Source of the DNA: CANMIH01 sp049116335
GTDB taxonomy: Bacteria; Pseudomonadota; Alphaproteobacteria; Rhodobacterales; Rhodobacteraceae
Reading direction: 5' to 3'
DNA length: 64,000 nucleotides
Assembly (NCBI GenBank): GCA_049116335.1
Contig: JAGDYZ010000020.1
Coordinates: 25,608 to 89,607 of the forward strand
Below the pieces are notes generated by a model. That model was given only the letters and a program-made list of their open reading frames with translations. It made no database searches and had not been told where the DNA came from. Positions within the stretch are counted from its first letter, which is position 1. Each line of letters starts with the position of its first letter. Shown in pieces: positions 34,138-43,398 of this stretch. A program made the translations under genes and the position numbers.

Positions 34138-35430
34138 ATGAGCAACGCAACCGGTCAGAAACGGGTCTTCCTGTTCCTTCAGGGACCACATGGACCTTTC
34201 TTCCATCGTCTGGGCAGCATGCTGCGCAAGGCGGGGGCCGAGGTATGGCGCGTTGGATTCAATGCCGGAGACCGGGCCTTTTGGTTTCATCCTGCATCCT
34301 ACATTCCGTTTCAGGGCTCAGGCAGCGACTGGCCCGATACCTTTTGCGACCTCGTCGACGAAAAGCAGGTCACCGACATCGTGCTCTATGGGGATGTGCG
34401 CCCGATCCACGCCAGAGCGATTGAGATCGCCAAGGCACGCGGGTTGCAGGTGCACGTCTTTGAAGAGGGCTACATGCGTCCTTATTGGGTGACCTATGAA
34501 CGCGGCGGCAGCAACGGTCATTCGCGCCTGATGAAAATGAGCGTGAGCCAGATGCAAAAAGCGCTGGAACAGTCAGACATGGAAACCCCCATGCCGCCAG
34601 CGGCCTGGGGCGACATGCGTCAGCACATCTTTTATGGCGCGCTGTACCATTGGTTTGTGATGTTCCGTAATGGCGGCTACAAAAACTTCCGCCCGCATCG
34701 TTCGCTGACTGTTGTGCAAGAGTTTCTTCTGTATCTCAAACGCTTGCTCTTGATGCCCGTGACCTGGGCCGACCGGGTGATTTCCACCCTGCGCATCCGG
34801 CGCGGTGGTTTCCCCTATCACTTGGCTCTGTTGCAGTTGGAACATGATTCAAGCTTCCAGAAACATTCGCCTTTCTCGACCATGCCCGAGTTTCTCGAAT
34901 TGGTCATTCAGGGGTTCGCAGATGGGGCGCCGGGGCATCATCACCTCGTGTTCAAAGCGCACCCGCTTGAAGATGGCCGTGTAAACATGTGCGCCGCCGT
35001 GAAAGATTTGGCCAAGAAATACAAAGTGGCAGACCGTGTGCACTATGTGCGCGGCGGCAAGCTGGCTCAGCTTCTCAATGATGCGCGCACCGCTGTCACC
35101 GTCAATTCGACGGCGGCGCAACAGGTGCTGTGGCGGGGTATCCCGCTCAAGGTGTTCGGCGATGCGGTCTATGCCAAGCCGGAATTTGTCTCGACCCAGC
35201 CGCTGAGCCAGTTTTTTGCCACCCCGTCGCGCCCGGACAATCGCGCCTATAAAGAATACCGCCGTTATCTGCTTGAAACCTCGCAGGTGGCGGGCGGATT
35301 TTACTCCTCCCGTGGCCGCCGCCAACTGTTGCGACAGGTGGTTGATTTGATGCTTTCGCCCGATGACCCCTATGACGCGCTGGTGCGCGGCACCGCGGCT
35401 CCGAGGCAACAGTTGCGGGTTGTGCGCTAG
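34138..35430 (+). CDS. Capsule polysaccharide biosynthesis protein, KpsS-like
   Basis: A 430-residue cytoplasmic protein of the KpsS/LipB family, which builds the Kdo linker of group 2-type capsules on phosphatidylglycerol. Family text includes VFLFLQGPHGPFFHRLGSMLRKAGAEVWRVGFNAGD, the FEEGYMRPYWVTYE motif and HLVFKAHPLEDGR near the C-terminus. The start at 34138 follows AAGGAC at an unusually long spacing (13 bases) and gives the family N-terminus. It is divergent from ribE and first of the capsule trio. Confidence 0.9.
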   Translation: MSNATGQKRVFLFLQGPHGPFFHRLGSMLRKAGAEVWRVGFNAGDRAFWFHPASYIPFQGSGSDWPDTFCDLVDEKQVTDIVLYGDVRPIHARAIEIAKARGLQVHVFEEGYMRPYWVTYERGGSNGHSRLMKMSVSQMQKALEQSDMETPMPPAAWGDMRQHIFYGALYHWFVMFRNGGYKNFRPHRSLTVVQEFLLYLKRLLLMPVTWADRVISTLRIRRGGFPYHLALLQLEHDSSFQKHSPFSTMPEFLELVIQGFADGAPGHHHLVFKAHPLEDGRVNMCAAVKDLAKKYKVADRVHYVRGGKLAQLLNDARTAVTVNSTAAQQVLWRGIPLKVFGDAVYAKPEFVSTQPLSQFFATPSRPDNRAYKEYRRYLLETSQVAGGFYSSRGRRQLLRQVVDLMLSPDDPYDALVRGTAAPRQQLRVVR

Positions 35431-35445
35431 TCCACACAACCCCTA

Positions 35446-35475
35446 GTACTGGCGTTTTTCGCGAAAAGCCGGTAC
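35446..35475 (+). other. Hairpin between kpsS-like and wza-like genes
   Basis: GTACTGGC with TTTTCGC pairs with GCGAAAA and GCCGGTAC, with single-base bulges, about 15 bases after the kpsS-like stop codon. No T run follows. It may stabilise the message end or attenuate transcription. Confidence 0.4.
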
Positions 35476-35525
35476 GTTATCCAAAAAACTGAGGCAAATA
35501 ATAATCAGGTCGAGGAGACCGAGCA

Positions 35526-36662
35526 GTGAAAAACACCCCATCTCGATGGGCGCGTTCGATCGCGCTTTTGGCCATGGTGTCCGTTTTGGCATCCTGTGGC
35601 CTGCCCCGGGTTGGCCCGAATAAACGCGAAATCTTTGCGGGATCCGTCCAGCAACAGGGCGACGCGTTCATCGTTTCCGTCAACAACCGTGTCACACGCG
35701 CCACCGCCGTTGTGCCCGCCCTTGGGTTCAGCGAAGCCTTTATCAATGCGGGCGTCGTTGGATCGGATACCATCCGCCCCGGTGACACCTTGGGCATTTC
35801 GGTCTGGGAAAACGTCGACGACCCACTGTTGGGCGGCGCCGATGCTGCAGGACCGGCGATCCTTGAAGAGGTTCAGGTCGACGGCAACGGATTTATCTTC
35901 ATTCCCTACGCAGGCCGCATTCGCGCAGCCGGTAACACGCCAGAACGCGTCCGGAAAATCATCACAGACAAACTGGACGACCAGACACCAGACCCGCAGG
36001 TTCAGGTGCGCCGCGTCGCCGGGGATGGCTCGACTGTAAGCCTCGTTGGCTCCGTAGGGGGGCAAGGCGTCTATGCCATCGAACGCCCAACTCGCACCCT
36101 GTCATCTATGCTGGCGCGTGCCGGTGGGGTGACCATCGAGCCCGAGATTGCTCAGGTGACCGTATTGCGTGGTGACAAGTCGGGTAAGATCTGGTTCCAG
36201 GATCTATATCGGAACCCCGAGTTCGACATCGCCCTGCGCGGCGGTGACCGTATTTTGGTTGAGGAAGACACCCGTGCCTTCACCTCGCTTGGCGCAACCG
36301 GCACGCAGGCCCGCGTGCCGTTCGAGAGCCAGAGCATCAGCGCGGTTGAAGCCATCGCCACCGTTGGCGGTCTTGTCTCGACAAGCGCCGACCCGACCGG
36401 CGTTTTTGTTTTCCGCAACGAACCGGCCGAAATCGCGAACCAAGTTCTGGGCCGCACCGACCTGATCGGCGCTCAGCGTCTGATCTATGTGCTGGATCTG
36501 ACCCAACCCAATGGGTTGTTCATGGCGCGGGACTTTGTGATCCGCGATCAGGACACGCTCTATGTGACCGAAGCGCCGTTCACGCAGTGGAACAAAACCA
36601 TTTCGGCCCTGACCGGATCGTTGACCGCAGTCAGCTCGGCCACGACCACATTCGGCGGCTGA
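35526..36662 (+). CDS. Outer-membrane polysaccharide export lipoprotein (Wza/KpsD-like)
   Basis: A 378-residue lipoprotein. The lipobox is VLASC with C24 as the lipidated residue. A Poly_export domain follows at about 80-160 (DTIRPGDTLGISVWEN, GNGFIFIPYAGRIRAAGNTPERVRKII), then SLBB-type beta-grasp repeats. It should form the outer-membrane exit channel for the capsule made with KpsS and KpsC. Its stop codon overlaps the kpsC start as TGATG. Confidence 0.9.
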   Translation: MKNTPSRWARSIALLAMVSVLASCGLPRVGPNKREIFAGSVQQQGDAFIVSVNNRVTRATAVVPALGFSEAFINAGVVGSDTIRPGDTLGISVWENVDDPLLGGADAAGPAILEEVQVDGNGFIFIPYAGRIRAAGNTPERVRKIITDKLDDQTPDPQVQVRRVAGDGSTVSLVGSVGGQGVYAIERPTRTLSSMLARAGGVTIEPEIAQVTVLRGDKSGKIWFQDLYRNPEFDIALRGGDRILVEEDTRAFTSLGATGTQARVPFESQSISAVEAIATVGGLVSTSADPTGVFVFRNEPAEIANQVLGRTDLIGAQRLIYVLDLTQPNGLFMARDFVIRDQDTLYVTEAPFTQWNKTISALTGSLTAVSSATTTFGG

Positions 36663-38704
36663 TGCCGGTGCCACGCGCACCAGATACCATTGTGAACGCC
36701 GAGGGGATCTCTCCTCGGCGTCTTTATGTGTACAATGGCGGCTTTCTCACCAATCCACGCATCCGTCGTATTCTTGACCTGTCGGGTTATCAAATCGCAC
36801 TGGGCAAACCCAAAGACGGCGATTTTGTTGGCATCTGGGGGCAATCCCCCACCTCTCACCGCGGTGAGAAAGTGGCGACACACACCAATGCCAAAATGGT
36901 GCGGGTCGAAGATGCGTTTCTGCGCTCGCTCCATCCCGGCCGCAGCGGTGATCCCCCCCTTGGGTTGATGATCGACCATGGTGGCATTCATTTCGACCCC
37001 AGCACCCGGTCTGATCTGGAAACCCTGCTGCGCACCAACCCTTTGGACGACGGAGCCTTGCTCGCGCAGGCCCGCTCTGCGATCACACGGATGCAGGCCA
37101 ACCATCTAAGCAAATACAGCGCCACACGGCTGGATCTTGCGCTGCCTAAGCCCGGCTACGTCCTGATCATCGACCAAACCGAAGGTGATGCCTCGGTCAA
37201 AGCCAGCCGCGCCGACCGCAGCCGGTTCCTTGAAATGCTGTTTGTCGCCCGAGAAGAACATCCCGGTGCCCGCTTTGTCATCAAAACCCATCCGGAAACC
37301 AGCGCCGGGTTTCGCGGTGGGCACTTCCGGGACGAGGACACCGCAGAGAACATTGAAATCTGTGATGCGCCTGTTTCGCCCTGGCAGCTTCTGGAAGGGG
37401 CGACGGCGGTGTATACGGTCTCGTCGCAAATGGGGTTCGAAGCCATTCTGGCGGGGCATAAGCCCCGCGTCTTTGGGGGTCCGTTCTACGCAGGCTGGGG
37501 ACTGACCGAAGACGAAGACGTCTTTCCCCATCGCAACCGCAAATTGACCCGCGCCCAGCTGTTTTGCGCCGCCATGATGCTGTTTCCGCATTGGTATGAC
37601 CCGTATCATGATCGTCTTTGCACGTTAGAAGACCACCTTGCGGCCCTTGAGGCCCAAAGCCGGGCCTGGCGTGAGGACCACCAGGGTTGGGTCGCCTCTG
37701 GCATGCGCCTGTGGAAGCGGCGCCCATTGCAGCAAGTCTTCGGCTCTGTGCGATCGGTGGTCTATGAGGATGACTCTGAAAAAGCCCAACAGATCGCAGA
37801 CCGGACCAAGGCGCGCCGGATGGTCTGGTCCAGCAAAGCAACCGAGGCAAATGTGGCTCGTGTCGAAGACGGATTTCTGCGTTCGCGCGGGTTGGGCGCC
37901 GAGCTGATCCCGCCCCTGTCGCTGGCGCTTGATGAGGTTGGTATCTACTACGACCCAACCGCGCCATCGCGCCTTGAACAGCTTATCCACAATTCAACCG
38001 CATTGTCAGACGGACAAATCGAACGTGCGGAGAAGTTGATCTCGAGGCTAAACCAGAACAGCTTGTCGAAATACAACCTATCCGGAGAGTTACCCACACT
38101 CCCATCCGGTCACCGCATTCTTGTTCCCGGTCAGGTTGAAGATGACGCTTCGATCTTGAAAGGCTGCGGCGAGGTGCGCACCAATGCCGACCTGTTGCGT
38201 CTGGCCCGAGAAGCAAACCCCACATCGGTGGTGATTTGGAAACCCCACCCGGATGTGATTGCGGGCCTTCGTAACGGGCATGTCGACACTCCAGACCGCT
38301 GGGCGGACATGACGCTAACCTCGGGGAACATCGGATCTATTCTAAACAATGTAGATGAAATCTGGACCCTGACGTCTTTGACAGGGTTCGAAGCCTTGCT
38401 GCGCGGGTGCCGCGTGACCACGTTGGGCGCCCCATTTTACGCCGGTTGGGGCCTTACCCGCGATTTGGGACAGGTGCCCGCGCGCCGTCTTGGTGGGCAA
38501 CGCCCGACCCTAGCAGGACTGGCCCATGCCACATTGATCGACTATCCGCGCTATTTTGATCCGGTGACCGGGCTGGCCTGCCCGGTTGAAGTGATCGTGG
38601 ACAGGCTGATCAACGACGCCATTCCCCAGCCCGGCCCCTTCAATCGCAGCCTGTCAAAACTGCAGGGTTTGTTGGCAAGTTACGCACATCTCTGGCGACG
38701 TTAA
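36662..38704 (+). CDS. Capsule polysaccharide biosynthesis protein, KpsC-like
   Basis: A 680-residue protein with two tandem copies of the capsule-synthesis domain, as in KpsC, a dual retaining beta-Kdo transferase. Each half repeats the same pattern: a fixed VEDxFLRS motif, a DxxGIxxDP motif, then LSKYN/LSKYS, and FEAxLxGxxxxxxGxPFYAGWGLT. The start overlaps the wza-like stop codon. The kpsM, kpsT and kpsE export genes are not in the window, so they must lie elsewhere. Confidence 0.92.
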   Translation: MPVPRAPDTIVNAEGISPRRLYVYNGGFLTNPRIRRILDLSGYQIALGKPKDGDFVGIWGQSPTSHRGEKVATHTNAKMVRVEDAFLRSLHPGRSGDPPLGLMIDHGGIHFDPSTRSDLETLLRTNPLDDGALLAQARSAITRMQANHLSKYSATRLDLALPKPGYVLIIDQTEGDASVKASRADRSRFLEMLFVAREEHPGARFVIKTHPETSAGFRGGHFRDEDTAENIEICDAPVSPWQLLEGATAVYTVSSQMGFEAILAGHKPRVFGGPFYAGWGLTEDEDVFPHRNRKLTRAQLFCAAMMLFPHWYDPYHDRLCTLEDHLAALEAQSRAWREDHQGWVASGMRLWKRRPLQQVFGSVRSVVYEDDSEKAQQIADRTKARRMVWSSKATEANVARVEDGFLRSRGLGAELIPPLSLALDEVGIYYDPTAPSRLEQLIHNSTALSDGQIERAEKLISRLNQNSLSKYNLSGELPTLPSGHRILVPGQVEDDASILKGCGEVRTNADLLRLAREANPTSVVIWKPHPDVIAGLRNGHVDTPDRWADMTLTSGNIGSILNNVDEIWTLTSLTGFEALLRGCRVTTLGAPFYAGWGLTRDLGQVPARRLGGQRPTLAGLAHATLIDYPRYFDPVTGLACPVEVIVDRLINDAIPQPGPFNRSLSKLQGLLASYAHLWRR

Positions 38705-38757
38705 TCTTTTGTTTACACTCTCGCGGATATCTCGCCGTGAGCGTTAACTTTTTCAAG

Positions 38758-38766
38758 TTATCCACA
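38758..38766 (+). promoter_or_regulatory. Perfect DnaA box between kpsC and ribD
   Basis: TTATCCACA matches the DnaA-box consensus exactly. It lies in a non-coding convergent gap beside an AT-rich stretch. A single box does not make an origin. Confidence 0.45.
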
Positions 38767-38830
38767 GGCACAAATTTCCCTAAGGGAAACCCCGAGATTG
38801 AATTCTAACCTGTTTCAGGAAAACGCCTTT

Positions 38831-39934
38831 TCAGGCCTCGGCGCTGCGACGCCAAATATGGTGAATATCCCCATCTTCCACCGTGACATCCACAAGCGTA
38901 AATCGTGGCGCTTCGCTGAGCCGTTCCACCCCCAAAGCCCCAAGCCCCGGATGACCTTCGGCCCCCAGTGCCACGCCTGCGTGGAACACATGCAGCTCGT
39001 CAACAAGGTCCGCTGCGAGCAAGGAGGACGCCAGCTGACCGCCCCCTTCACAAAACACACGGGTCAATCCCGCTTTCCCCAGAGCCTGCATGACAGATGT
39101 CGGATCAAGGCGACCATTGGTCAACTGACATGAAAACAGCCGCGCGCCGATACTTTGCCAGGCATCGATCAATTCCGGTCTTGCTGAGCTGCCGTGACAG
39201 ATCCACACCGGCACGTCTTTTGCGGTCTGCGCCAACTGGCTTAACAAAGGCACATCCAACATGCGCGACACCACAACCCGCACAGGCTGAGGTACCTCTC
39301 CAAACCCACGCACCGTAAGCGCAGGATCATCTGCCCGCGCCGTCCCGGCCCCGACCATCACCGCATCATGTGTGGCCCGCAATCCATGCACCTTACGACG
39401 CGCACCGGGGCCGGTGATCCACTTACTTTCACCAGTGGCCGTAGCAATGCGCCCATCTAGACTCAGCGCCAATTTTAACGTCACCCAGGGTCGCCCCTGC
39501 TCAACCTTAAGGAAAAAGCCCGCATGATCGCGCAGCGCCTCTTCGGCTATGACGCCGGTGGTCACCTCGATGCCCGCATCGCGCAGAATATCAAAGCCCT
39601 GTCCTGACACGCGCGGATCGCTGTCCGACACTGCGGCCACAACACGCGCGACACCGGCTTTGACCAGTGCCTCGGCACAGGGCGGGGTCTTTCCATAGTG
39701 CGAACAGGGTTCAAGCGTCACATAGGCCGTCGCACCACGCGCCGCATCACCGGCCTGCGTCAGGGCCACAACCTCGGCATGCGGCCGTCCGCCTGGTTGG
39801 GTCCAGCCCCGGCCAACTACAACACCATCTTTGACAAGAACGCAGCCCACCGCAGGGTTGGGCCAGCAATTGCCCATCCCACGACGACCCAGGCCCAAGG
39901 CATGGGTCATGTGACGTGTATCGTCTACGGTCAC
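38831..39934 (-). CDS. ribD: Bifunctional riboflavin biosynthesis deaminase/reductase RibD
   Basis: A 367-residue fusion. Residues 1-145 form the zinc deaminase (GRPHAEVVAL and the LEPCSHYGKTPPCAEAL zinc motif), and about 150-360 form the NADPH-dependent reductase (VTLKLALSLDGRIA). The two enzymes carry out successive steps toward lumazine. The start overlaps the nrdR stop codon by 4 bases, as is common in alphaproteobacteria. Confidence 0.96.
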   Translation of the reverse strand: MTVDDTRHMTHALGLGRRGMGNCWPNPAVGCVLVKDGVVVGRGWTQPGGRPHAEVVALTQAGDAARGATAYVTLEPCSHYGKTPPCAEALVKAGVARVVAAVSDSDPRVSGQGFDILRDAGIEVTTGVIAEEALRDHAGFFLKVEQGRPWVTLKLALSLDGRIATATGESKWITGPGARRKVHGLRATHDAVMVGAGTARADDPALTVRGFGEVPQPVRVVVSRMLDVPLLSQLAQTAKDVPVWICHGSSARPELIDAWQSIGARLFSCQLTNGRLDPTSVMQALGKAGLTRVFCEGGGQLASSLLAADLVDELHVFHAGVALGAEGHPGLGALGVERLSEAPRFTLVDVTVEDGDIHHIWRRSAEA

Positions 39935-40398
39935 GTTTCTTGCGGCCCCTCAGGTCGCAACTCGCTGACGAACTTATCGAAATCATCAGCCGCCTGGAAA
40001 TTCTTATAGACGCTGGCAAAGCGCACATAGGCCACGGTATCGATCCGCGCCAAGGTTTCCATGACGATCTCACCGATCATCTTCGACGGAATATCCGTCT
40101 CACCCATGCTCTCGAGACGACGCACAATGCCTGAAATCATCTGATCCACACGATCCGGTTCGATCGGGCGTTTCTGCATGGCGATACGGATCGAGCGTTC
40201 AAGCTTGTCTCGATCAAAATCCTCGCGGCGCCCATTGGTCTTGATCACAACAAGATCCCGAAGCTGAACACGCTCATAAGTGGTAAAGCGACCGCCACAG
40301 GACGGACAGAACCGACGTCGACGGATCGAAACGTGATCTTCTGCCGGACGCGAATCTTTAACTTGGGTATCAATATTCCCACAAAACGGGCAGCGCAT
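39931..40398 (-). CDS. nrdR: Transcriptional repressor NrdR
   Basis: A 155-residue repressor of ribonucleotide reductase genes. The zinc ribbon uses C3, C6, C31 and C34 (MRCPFCGNID and CPSCGGRFTT), and the ATP-cone domain spans about 49-139. A perfect DnaA box lies 59 bases upstream. nrdR-ribD pairing is standard in this group. Confidence 0.97.
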   Translation of the reverse strand: MRCPFCGNIDTQVKDSRPAEDHVSIRRRRFCPSCGGRFTTYERVQLRDLVVIKTNGRREDFDRDKLERSIRIAMQKRPIEPDRVDQMISGIVRRLESMGETDIPSKMIGEIVMETLARIDTVAYVRFASVYKNFQAADDFDKFVSELRPEGPQET

Positions 40399-40456
40399 GG
40401 GCCCTCCCCCTCATTCTTTGTCTCTATGTCAGCCCTGAAATGGGGCCACGCCCCAC

Positions 40457-40465
40457 TTATCCACA
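40457..40465 (+). promoter_or_regulatory. Perfect DnaA box upstream of nrdR
   Basis: TTATCCACA in the nrdR promoter region, an exact DnaA-box consensus. It could couple nrdR expression to replication, which is inference. Confidence 0.45.
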
Positions 40466-40542
40466 GCCACTATAGGGGAGCCTCCATAATTTGGGTAGAG
40501 GGGAAATGACGCCGCAACATCATGGGTCACGGCGCCTCGATT

Positions 40543-42123
40543 TCACCCCGGAATATGCCAGTGCCGACCACGGACAGTCTCAACATATTCTGGCCATGGC
40601 AGGTCAATCGGGGCGGGGTAATCGGCCAAAGGCGGAATGTTTTCCTCTGCTTTTCGCGCCTCAAACTCGGCCCATGCAGTGTCACGCGCCTCAGGATCTG
40701 TCAGCAAACGCAAGGCGGTGCGGCTCAGAACCCGACCAGCAGCCAAAACGGTTGGATCAATCAGAGGTGGCATGCCCCCCAATGCATTCATGGCCCAGGA
40801 CGGGTAAGGCCCACCACGCAGCGCAGGCCGTGCAATGTACAGTCGCGAACAGGGCGCGTGCCAGCTCATGTCGGTATAGTCATCCGAGGTGCTATTGCGT
40901 TGCGAGGGCGGCAGATCCCGGCGCAGGATCTCTTCCGCCTCTTGCGGTGCAATCAACTGATCACATTCCGGGATCAGCGGTTGGGCATCGGGGTCCTGAC
41001 CACAGGCCCGCTGGACCTCACGCGCAAGCTCCAGCGCCTCTTCCGTCCATTCGGGTGCCCCAACCTCTTGCAAGGCATCATAGGTCACCTGTGCCAGGGC
41101 GTGATTGGCCAGACCCGGCCGTGATTTGCACACCCAATGCTTTTCGACACGACAGCCCGCCAGTTGCGCCGCCGCCTCAGCCACGCGATCCAATTGCGCG
41201 GTCAGCTGTTCGGCCATCGCCAGATCCGGCACCCGCATCATATATTGAATGTCCGCGCGCAATGCGGGCAGGTTATCCGCCGTGGCCTGCCCGGTGGCCA
41301 GAATGCTTTCTGACAGTGACCAGCCGCCGCGATGGGGCAACATGGAATCCCGCAAGGCCCGGGCATTTTGATACATCAGCATCAAGGCGTCATTGGCTCC
41401 CGGCGCGCGGATATCACTGTGCGACTGCGGGATCGGGGCACCATCTTTGGCACCCCATGTCTCGGGCGTGTCGCAGATAAATCGGTAAACAAAGGAATAG
41501 GCCGCGCCGCAATGCGTGTCCCAACGCACGGTATTGCAAAGCGGAAGCATATAAAACGGGTGGAACGACAACATAGCCGCTAAGCCGTCATAATACCCCG
41601 CCGCCGCATGCAGAGGTTTGGATCCGCGCACCTTTTCCGCGGGCTCACCGGTCAGTTGCAACCCACCGGGGATGTTGTGCTTTTCCATCGCCGCCTTGGT
41701 CGCAAGAAGGCCGGTCAAGGACCCCATACCGAGGGCGGAATGCGGATCGGTGTGGCCCGCCACCACATAGCCCAGACCATCGCGCGGCGCTCGTTCGGGC
41801 TTTGCTGCCTGACAATTGCCCGGCACCGCATCATATTCGGAATACATCCCAATGACCGGCCCATCCCCGTTCGACCATCGGGCGCAAAAGGCCGTGGGCA
41901 TGCCTGCGCTGCCCTCTTCCACCTCAAAGCCTTCGGCGCGCAGCCGTTCGACGTACCACGCCGCCGAGCGGTACTCGCGCCATGCCGGCTCCGCAAAGTC
42001 AAAAATCTGTGCCGTCCAGTCGGAGATGTCTGAGGCCCGCGCAGCGATCAACGCATCTGCGGTCTCGACCGCCCCGTCACATACCGTCTTGGCTGACGAG
42101 GTTTTGGATGTAGTCTGGTGCAA
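40543..42123 (-). CDS. M20-family amidohydrolase (AbgB-like)
   Basis: A 526-residue metallopeptidase/amidohydrolase resembling the p-aminobenzoyl-glutamate hydrolase subunit AbgB. Metal-site regions are visible in GMYSEYDAVPG, AGHTDPHSALGMGS and TGEPAEKVRGSKPLHAA, with a SFHPFYM segment after. Likely substrates are amide-linked aromatic or acyl amino acids. The best start is TTG at 42123, because GGGAG lies 7 bases upstream and no ATG or GTG fits. The start overlaps the end of the DUF1353 gene by 47 bases. No signal peptide. Confidence 0.85.
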   Translation of the reverse strand: MHQTTSKTSSAKTVCDGAVETADALIAARASDISDWTAQIFDFAEPAWREYRSAAWYVERLRAEGFEVEEGSAGMPTAFCARWSNGDGPVIGMYSEYDAVPGNCQAAKPERAPRDGLGYVVAGHTDPHSALGMGSLTGLLATKAAMEKHNIPGGLQLTGEPAEKVRGSKPLHAAAGYYDGLAAMLSFHPFYMLPLCNTVRWDTHCGAAYSFVYRFICDTPETWGAKDGAPIPQSHSDIRAPGANDALMLMYQNARALRDSMLPHRGGWSLSESILATGQATADNLPALRADIQYMMRVPDLAMAEQLTAQLDRVAEAAAQLAGCRVEKHWVCKSRPGLANHALAQVTYDALQEVGAPEWTEEALELAREVQRACGQDPDAQPLIPECDQLIAPQEAEEILRRDLPPSQRNSTSDDYTDMSWHAPCSRLYIARPALRGGPYPSWAMNALGGMPPLIDPTVLAAGRVLSRTALRLLTDPEARDTAWAEFEARKAEENIPPLADYPAPIDLPWPEYVETVRGRHWHIPG

Positions 42124-42829
42124 CGTGATCTCCCGATGTCAGCGCCGCCTCACGCTCGGTCATCCAGGTCACGATGCGATCAAGCGACGGGTCTTCTCTC
42201 TTGATCCATTCCAGACACCATTCCAGCTCTTTCACAAGTCTTTCTTGTGGCACATCCTCAAGATTTCGTTCGGTTTCTTCCCAACGGGGGCCACCAAGGT
42301 ACACCGCCGCGAACATAATTTTCGCTTTCTGAGGCGAGGTCCCGTTGACCAAAAGCGCTTCGTAAAACATCCGATGCACATCTTCCCATGGACGGGTTTG
42401 CCACGTGGTCAGATGTGTATTGCCAACACCGCAATAGGCATCGTGAAGCGCGGCCGCGATCACATATTCCCGGCTCTGCCGATCGCCGACAAAGGGCGCC
42501 AGGAAAAGCGGGATCGAGGCACCGTCGGTCAATGTCTGGGGCGGCGCCGTCCAGGTCTGTCCCGCGGCATCTACAAAATCGATCTTTTGCTTGGTCGGAA
42601 AGAACGCTTGTTCAAAGTTTTCCATGTAGACGGCGTTGCCATCCATTTCTAATGGACCGCCTACAAAGAAGCACCGCGTGTCTCGGGTCTCAACCTCAAG
42701 ACAGCTGTGCGTTACATCTTCGGTTGAGCGTGCCAGATACTCAGGCACGGCAAACACAGCCGCACCACCCCCCAGTAGAGCGGCGGCTAAAAAGAACTTC
42801 GGAGAATGACGCGCCACAAAGCCAGTCAT
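42077..42829 (-). CDS. DUF1353 membrane-anchored protein
   Basis: A 250-residue protein with one N-terminal hydrophobic segment (about 12-30) and a DUF1353 domain, recognised by TLTDGASIPLFLAPFVGDRQSREYVIAAALHDAYC and the nearby HRMFYEAL motif. DUF1353 is also met in phage and peptidoglycan-related contexts, with no settled activity. The ATG at 42829 is preferred to a TTG at 42847. It is translationally overlapped with the downstream amidohydrolase. Confidence 0.8.
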   Translation of the reverse strand: MTGFVARHSPKFFLAAALLGGGAAVFAVPEYLARSTEDVTHSCLEVETRDTRCFFVGGPLEMDGNAVYMENFEQAFFPTKQKIDFVDAAGQTWTAPPQTLTDGASIPLFLAPFVGDRQSREYVIAAALHDAYCGVGNTHLTTWQTRPWEDVHRMFYEALLVNGTSPQKAKIMFAAVYLGGPRWEETERNLEDVPQERLVKELEWCLEWIKREDPSLDRIVTWMTEREAALTSGDHVAPDYIQNLVSQDGM

Positions 42830-42940
42830 AGGAACTCTCTGGATCAAATGGTTACTCGGGTTGCGCCGTCAGTTTAACACTTTTGACCCCCAAGGCCCTA
42901 GTGCGGAATCCCCGACCTGCGCTGTAAATATGTGACGAAA

Positions 42941-43348
42941 TCAGGCCAGATGCGCAACCACCTCACGGGTGTGGGGCGCATCGCGATGTTCAAAAAGGTA
43001 AATTCCCTGCCAGGTGCCAAGAGCAAGCTTGCCCTGCGTGACGGGAATGCTCAGCGATACTGGCATCATGGCCGCTTTGATATGCGCGGGCATATCATCC
43101 GGCCCCTCATAGGTATGGCGCAGATAGGCCATGGCCGGGTGATCGGATCGGGGCACCAGCCGGTCAAAAAAGGCCCGCAGATCGGTTTTGACCTCGGGAT
43201 CGGCATTTTCCTGAATGAGCAGAGAACACGAGGTGTGGCGCACAAAGAGGGTCAGCAGCCCGTCGCCCTCAACCCACTGGGCAGCCTCTTGCGTAAACTC
43301 GTAAAGCCCCGCGCCTCGGGTAGAAATCTGAAACCGTGACTGCCGCAT
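42941..43348 (-). CDS. YjbQ/UPF0047 family protein
   Basis: A 135-residue protein matching the YjbQ (secondary thiamine-phosphate synthase-like) family: LFVRHTSCSLLIQENADPEV, DHPAMAYLRHTYEGPDDMPAHIK and GTWQGIYLFEHRD are near invariant. The conserved histidines lie in HTSCS, HIKAA and EHRD. The physiological function is not settled. Confidence 0.92.
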   Translation of the reverse strand: MRQSRFQISTRGAGLYEFTQEAAQWVEGDGLLTLFVRHTSCSLLIQENADPEVKTDLRAFFDRLVPRSDHPAMAYLRHTYEGPDDMPAHIKAAMMPVSLSIPVTQGKLALGTWQGIYLFEHRDAPHTREVVAHLA

Positions 43349-43398
43349 CTCTGCCTCCCTTTGGATGGCAGAGCTCTATCACGGTTTCAGACCCTGTC

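Noticed and set aside
38705..38830. Replication origin suggested by a DnaA box next to AT-rich DNA
   Set aside because: Only one box is in the gap, with no box cluster and no dnaA, hemE or parAB neighbours.
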